Source of the DNA: Actinomadura sp. GC306
GTDB taxonomy: Bacteria > Actinomycetota > Actinomycetes > Streptosporangiales > Streptosporangiaceae
DNA: 64,000 nt
Assembly: GCF_004348665.1 (NCBI RefSeq)
Contig: NZ_SMKM01000001.1
Coordinates: forward strand, 1-64,000
Direction of reading: 5' to 3'
The notes under the pieces are model-generated. The model saw only the letters and a list, made by a program, of their open reading frames with translations. It did not search any database and had not been told where the DNA came from. Made by a program: the position numbers and the translations under genes. Positions within the stretch are counted from its first letter, which is position 1, and each line of letters begins with the position of its first letter. Below, one piece after another: positions 60,838 to 64,000 of this stretch.

Positions 60838-62193
60838 ATGGTCGACAAGGTTCTGGTCGCGAACCGGGGCGAGATCGCGCTCCGGGTTATCCGCGCCTGC
60901 CGGGAACTCGGGATCGGGAGCGTCGCCGTGTACTCGACGGCCGACGAGGACTCGCTCGCGGTCGCCCACGCCGACGAGGCCGTCCGGATCGGGCCCGAGC
61001 ACCCGCGGCGCAGCTACCTGAGCATCCCCGCGATCATGGAGGCCGCCGCGCTGTCCGGCGCCGACGCGATCCACCCCGGATACGGCTTCCTCTCCGAGGA
61101 CCCCGACCTCCCCGAGGTCTGCGAGAAGGCGGGCCTGACGTTCATCGGGCCGCCGCACGGCGTCCTCGCCCGGCTCGGCGACAAGTCGCGGGCGCGGGAA
61201 CTCATGGCGGACCACGGCCTCCCGCTGCTGCCGGGCACCCTGCACCCGCTGCGGGACGTGGGCGACGCCCTGCGCACGGCGGACCGGATCGGCTACCCGC
61301 TGATCATCAAGGCGGCGATGGGCGGCGGGGGCCGCGGGATGCGGATCGCCCGCGGCCCCGCCGACCTGCCCGGCGCGTTCCGGCAGGCGTGCGCGGACGC
61401 CCACTCCTTCTTCGGGGACGGGCGCGTGTACGCCGAGCGCTTCGTCCGGGACGCGCGGCACGTCGAGGCGCAGGTGCTCTGCGACGCGTACGGCGAGGTC
61501 GTCTGCCTGGGGGAGCGGGACTGCACCGTCCAGCGCCGGAACCAGAAGCTCATCGAGGAGACGCCGGCGCCCGGCCTGCCGCCCGAGCTGGTCGGGGAGA
61601 TACGCCGGGCCGCGGTGACGGGCGCCCGCGCCGCGCGGTACGTGGGCGCGGGCACCTTCGAGTTCCTCGTGGACCGCGACCGGCGGTTCTACTTCATGGA
61701 GGTCAACAACAGGATCCAGGTGGAGCACCCGGTCACCGAGGTGGCGACCGGCATCGACCTGGTGCGGGAGCAGATCCGCGTCGCGGCGGGGGAGCGGCTC
61801 GGCTTCGGGCAGCCGGACGTGCGGCCCGGCGGCGCCGTGATCGAGTGCCGGGTCAACGCGGAGGACCCGGAGCGGGACTTCATACCCGCGCCGGGCCGCC
61901 TCACGGAGTTCCTGCCGCCGGGCGGGCCCTTCGTGCGGGTGGACACCCACTGCTTCCCCGGCATGCGCATCCCGGGGGCCTACGACTCGCTGCTCGCCAA
62001 GGTGGTCGTGTGGGCGCCCACCAGGCCGGAGGCGATCGCCCGGATGCGGCGGGCGCTCGCCGAGTTCCGGATCGACGGCGCCGGCGTCCGCACGACGGTG
62101 CCGTTCCTGCTGCGGGCGCTCGACCATCCCGACTTCCGGAACGCGGCGCACACCACGGATTTCGCCGCGGGCCTGCTCGACGCGGGCCGTTGA
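60838..62193 (+). CDS. accC: Biotin carboxylase (AccC)
   Basis: A 451-residue ATP-grasp enzyme that carboxylates biotin with bicarbonate. MVDKVLVANRGEIALRVIRACRELG start, GYGFLSED, the glycine-rich ATP lid KAAMGGGGRGMRI, and EVNNRIQVEHPVTE (here Asn-Asn instead of the usual Glu/Met-Asn-Thr/Arg order) are present. Length is that of a free AccC, without fused biotin domain. Completes the dedicated carboxylase with accAD and accB. The frame is intact. Confidence 0.93.
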   Translation: MVDKVLVANRGEIALRVIRACRELGIGSVAVYSTADEDSLAVAHADEAVRIGPEHPRRSYLSIPAIMEAAALSGADAIHPGYGFLSEDPDLPEVCEKAGLTFIGPPHGVLARLGDKSRARELMADHGLPLLPGTLHPLRDVGDALRTADRIGYPLIIKAAMGGGGRGMRIARGPADLPGAFRQACADAHSFFGDGRVYAERFVRDARHVEAQVLCDAYGEVVCLGERDCTVQRRNQKLIEETPAPGLPPELVGEIRRAAVTGARAARYVGAGTFEFLVDRDRRFYFMEVNNRIQVEHPVTEVATGIDLVREQIRVAAGERLGFGQPDVRPGGAVIECRVNAEDPERDFIPAPGRLTEFLPPGGPFVRVDTHCFPGMRIPGAYDSLLAKVVVWAPTRPEAIARMRRALAEFRIDGAGVRTTVPFLLRALDHPDFRNAAHTTDFAAGLLDAGR

Positions 62194-62233
62194 GCGCCGC
62201 TCCAACCGCGGTTGAGCGGGGGCCCGGATGCTG

Positions 62234-62281
62234 AACGGCAGAACTGAAACGGCAGGACTGAACGGCAGGGCAGAACGGCAG
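62234..62281. repeat. Four direct repeats AACGGCAG upstream of the nucleotidyltransferase
   Basis: AACGGCAG starts at 62234, 62248, 62261 and 62274 (spacing 14, 13, 13). It lies in the 127-base gap after accC, before the ATG at 62321. The upstream in-frame ATG at 62228 would translate it as a low-complexity leader, which is unlikely to be used. Confidence 0.75.
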
Positions 62282-62320
62282 GCAATGGCACCGGGAAGGG
62301 CCGGAGGGGTGACGGGCGTG

Positions 62321-63481
62321 ATGAAGGGGATCATTCTCGCGGGCGGCTCCGGCACCCGGCTGTACCCGATGACCAGGGTCATCTCCAAGCAGCTGCTGCC
62401 GGTCGGCGACAAGCCGATGATCTACTACCCGCTCTCCGTGCTCATGCTCACCGGGATCCGGGACGTCCTGATCATCTCCACCGCCGAGGACGTGCCCCGG
62501 TACCGGCGGCTGCTCGGCGACGGATCGGACCTCGGAATGAGCTTCTCCTACGCGGTGCAGGACGAGCCCAGGGGCATCGCGGACGCGCTCGTCATCGCGG
62601 CCGGCCACATCGGGAACGAACCGGTCGCGCTCGTCCTCGGCGACAACATCTTCTACGGGGACCCGCTCTCCGAGATACTGCGCGAGCAGGCGCGGAACGT
62701 CGACGGCTGCGTCCTTTTCGGCTATCCGGTCAAGGACCCCGAGCGTTTCGGGATCGCGGAGACGGACGCCGGCGGCCGGCTCCTCTCCATCGAGGAGAAG
62801 CCCGCCCGGCCCCGCTCGAACCGGGCGGTGACCGGGCTCTACCTCTACGACAACGACGCGGTGGAGATCGCCAGGAATCTGCGCCCGTCGGCGCGCGGCG
62901 AACTGGAGATCACCGATGTGAACCGCGCCTACATGGAGCAGGGCAGGGCGCGGCTCGTCGAACTCGCCCGCGGTTTCGCCTGGCTGGACACCGGGACGCC
63001 CGAGGCGCTGCTCGCCGCCAGCCAGTACGTGCTGACCCTGGAGGAACGGCAGGGGCTGCACGTGGCCTGTGTCGAGGAGATCGCCCTGCGCATGGGGTTC
63101 ATCGACGCCGAGACCTGCCACCGGCTCGGCGCCGGGCTGGCCTCGTCGCGATACGGCCAGCACGTCATGACCGTGGCGTGCTCGGAGAGAGCCGACCGGA
63201 AGGAGACGGCATTGAAAGAGCTGACGATCGAGGACCTGAAGCAGATCATGCGCGCGTGCGCGGGTGAGGACGAGTCGGTCGACCACGGCGGCGACATCCT
63301 CGACACCTCGTTCATGGACCTCGGCTACGACTCGCTGGCGCTGCTGGAGGCGACGGCCGTCATCAAGCGCGAGTACGCGGTCGAACTGAGCGACGAGGAC
63401 GCGGACGTGGTGGAGACGCCGCGGACCTTCCTCGGCAAGGTGAACGGCATGCTCGCCGGCCGGCAGGCACTCGGCGCATGA
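62321..63481 (+). CDS. Glucose-1-phosphate thymidylyltransferase (RmlA) joined in frame to a type II acyl carrier protein
   Basis: A 386-residue open frame with two normal-sized proteins end to end. Residues 1-297 are a full-length RmlA: LAGGSGTRLYPMT, ISKQLLPVGDKPMIYYPLS, VLGDNIFYG, ITDVNRAYMEQG, FAWLDTGTPEALL and GQHVM near the end; it makes dTDP-glucose for deoxysugars. Residues 298-386 are a type II PKS ACP (LTIEDLKQIM start) with phosphopantetheine Ser338 in LGYDSLALLE. There is no stop between them, but an AAGGAG and an in-frame TTG at 63212 mark a natural separate ACP start. Either a true fusion, a lost stop or a base error. ATG at 62321 chosen from RmlA length; a GTG one codon earlier is possible. 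Confidence 0.9.
   Translation: MKGIILAGGSGTRLYPMTRVISKQLLPVGDKPMIYYPLSVLMLTGIRDVLIISTAEDVPRYRRLLGDGSDLGMSFSYAVQDEPRGIADALVIAAGHIGNEPVALVLGDNIFYGDPLSEILREQARNVDGCVLFGYPVKDPERFGIAETDAGGRLLSIEEKPARPRSNRAVTGLYLYDNDAVEIARNLRPSARGELEITDVNRAYMEQGRARLVELARGFAWLDTGTPEALLAASQYVLTLEERQGLHVACVEEIALRMGFIDAETCHRLGAGLASSRYGQHVMTVACSERADRKETALKELTIEDLKQIMRACAGEDESVDHGGDILDTSFMDLGYDSLALLEATAVIKREYAVELSDEDADVVETPRTFLGKVNGMLAGRQALGA
63200..63214 (+). promoter_or_regulatory. Internal ribosome binding site and TTG start for the ACP
   Basis: AAGGAG (63200-63205), 6 bases, then TTG (63212-63214) in frame with RmlA codon 298. From this TTG an 89-residue ACP would be made, the standard length. The TTGA here also contains an out-of-frame TGA (63213-63215), the usual shape of a 4-base stop-start overlap. 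Confidence 0.65.
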
Positions 63482-63513
63482 CGTAACGGCACCTCGCGCG
63501 CTTCTCCGCGACA

Positions 63514-63548
63514 GGGGGCGGCCGGCCGATGGGCCGGCCGTCCCCTTT
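63514..63548 (+). terminator. Rho-independent-like terminator after the ACP
   Basis: Arms 63514-63527 and 63532-63545 pair at 14 positions, one as a G-T wobble, with a GATG loop and TTT following. It closes the carboxylase-RmlA-ACP transcript. Confidence 0.75.
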
Positions 63549-63588
63549 ACGCGCACCCGGGGGATCGGAAGTGGTACAACTTCGGACG

Positions 63589-63606
63589 CATTCGATGTTC
63601 CGAATG
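63589..63606. promoter_or_regulatory. Inverted repeat CATTCG-N6-CGAATG
   Basis: Perfect 6-base arms with a 6-base loop in the gap between the terminator and the SARP promoter. Possible regulator site for the SARP gene. Confidence 0.4.
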
Positions 63607-63632
63607 GACGTCTTCCGGCTGCCGTAAGCACA

Positions 63633-63686
63633 ACTTAGGTAATTCGATCTTGTCTTCTCAATAGGCGCTGATTAACGTGCCTAAGT
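63633..63686. promoter_or_regulatory. SARP gene promoter flanked by a long inverted repeat
   Basis: -35 TTGTCT (63650-63655), 17-base spacer, -10 TAACGT (63673-63678), close to the principal-sigma pattern TTGNNN/TANNNT. ACTTAGG (63633-63639) and CCTAAGT (63680-63686) form an inverted repeat that brackets the promoter, one arm upstream of the -35 and one at the start site. A regulator dimer or looped pair could bind here. Confidence 0.55.
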
Positions 63687-63736
63687 GGTCGACGGCCGGT
63701 CGATCCGGCCATTACCTCCGGTCGAGGGAGAATGCG

Positions 63737-64000
63737 ATGGAATTCCGGGTCCTAGGGTCCTTCGAGATCATGCTGGCGGAGGAGAACATCGCGCCGACGG
63801 CGCCTAAGCCGCGGCAGGTCGCCGCCCTGCTCGCGCTGCGCCGCAACTCCGTCGTCCGGACCTCGGAACTCATCGACGAGCTGTGGGAGGACGATCCGCC
63901 GGTCAGCGCGATGACCACCCTGCAGACCTACATCTACAAGCTGCGGAAGATCTTCCAGCGGTGCGGCGCGGGCGAGGTCCTGCAGACGCGGCCCGCCGGG
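63737..64000 (+). CDS. SARP-family transcriptional activator (partial, cut by window end)
   Basis: The first 88 residues of a Streptomyces-antibiotic-regulatory-protein-type activator. MEFRVLGSFEI followed by KPRQVAALLALRRNSVVRTSELIDELW and TLQTYIYKLRK is the OmpR-like winged helix at the N-terminus of SARPs; the bacterial transcriptional activation domain would follow beyond the edge. GAGGGAGAA lies 5-13 bases before the ATG. No TTA codon occurs in the visible part. It is the probable pathway activator of the polyketide cluster. Confidence 0.9.
   Translation, partial: MEFRVLGSFEIMLAEENIAPTAPKPRQVAALLALRRNSVVRTSELIDELWEDDPPVSAMTTLQTYIYKLRKIFQRCGAGEVLQTRPAG

Noticed and set aside
62228-62320. 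Upstream ATG at 62228 as the start of the RmlA-ACP protein
   Set aside because: It would add 31 residues translated from the AACGGCAG repeats, unlike any RmlA; the ATG at 62321 gives the normal MKGIILAGG start with a GGAGG upstream.
1-64000. CRISPR arrays, insertion sequences, tRNA or rRNA genes
   Set aside because: No regularly spaced repeats of suitable length, no transposase motifs with terminal inverted repeats, and no cloverleaf with a CCA-type end were found on either strand.

Overview
The window is very GC-rich and densely coded on both strands, with many GTG/TTG starts, ATGA/GTGA stop-start overlaps and pervasive antisense open frames. An HU protein with a lysine-rich tail, a mycofactocin-type SDR, an F420-type (LLM) oxidoreductase, a streptogrisin-like protease and a SARP regulator all point to a filamentous actinomycete. 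Actinomadura or a relative (Thermomonosporaceae/Streptosporangiales) is my best guess; it is inferred, not shown. No tRNA, rRNA, IS element or CRISPR array was seen.

Layout. (1) 0-4.6 kb is housekeeping or mixed: HU, CBS-BON protein, DUF72 protein, secreted S1 protease, M20 amidohydrolase. (2) 4.6-17.1 kb holds a minus-strand block: LivHM permease fusion, LivG, LivF, two tandem-duplicated FadR/GntR regulators, a DUF35-thiolase (Ltp2-like aldolase) fusion, a DUF7064-like protein and an APH-like kinase. The matching solute-binding lipoprotein is divergent on the plus strand. (3) 17.2-22.2 kb is a minus-strand oxidation operon: P450, aldehyde dehydrogenase, mycofactocin-type SDR, TIM-barrel amidohydrolase and a coupled 81-aa protein. 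(4) 22.5-31.9 kb has CoA-transferase, three acyl-CoA ligases, two acyl-CoA dehydrogenases (ACADs), a small unknown protein and a GntR regulator. (5) 33.6-52.0 kb is one 15-gene plus-strand run: crotonase, NDP-forming acyl-CoA synthetase, Opp-type ABC importer with an OppC-OppD fusion, HAD protein, two ligases, double-hotdog hydratase, two more crotonases, an ACAD pair and an F420-type oxidoreductase. A third tandem GntR is divergent from it. (6) 52.1-53.7 kb has an HSD10-like SDR and a further crotonase on the minus strand. (7) 53.8-64 kb looks like the left end of a type II polyketide gene cluster: FAD-dependent halogenase, cation/proton antiporter, a dedicated acetyl-CoA carboxylase (AccD-AccA fusion, AccB, AccC), a sugar nucleotidyltransferase joined in frame to an acyl carrier protein, and a SARP activator cut by the window end.

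How the genes may work together. Regions 2-6 carry the parts of a complete catabolic route for an imported, probably cyclic or branched, hydrophobic acid or alcohol: two ABC importers, oxidation to a carboxylate (P450, SDR, ALDH), activation by several ligases or a CoA-transferase, dehydrogenation by ACADs that look like two-subunit enzymes, hydration by crotonases or MaoC, 3-hydroxyacyl-CoA oxidation, and side-chain cleavage by an Ltp2-like aldolase. The substrate cannot be read from sequence; a steroid- or terpenoid-like compound is a hypothesis. Region 7 would supply malonyl-CoA, ACP and an NDP-sugar for a glycosylated, possibly halogenated aromatic polyketide; the ketosynthase genes would lie beyond the right edge.

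The most unusual points are the RmlA-ACP reading-frame fusion with an internal ribosome binding site, the two-headed FadR regulators, the DUF35-aldolase fusion, the OppC-OppD fusion, and repeated operator-like palindromes in the divergent promoters.
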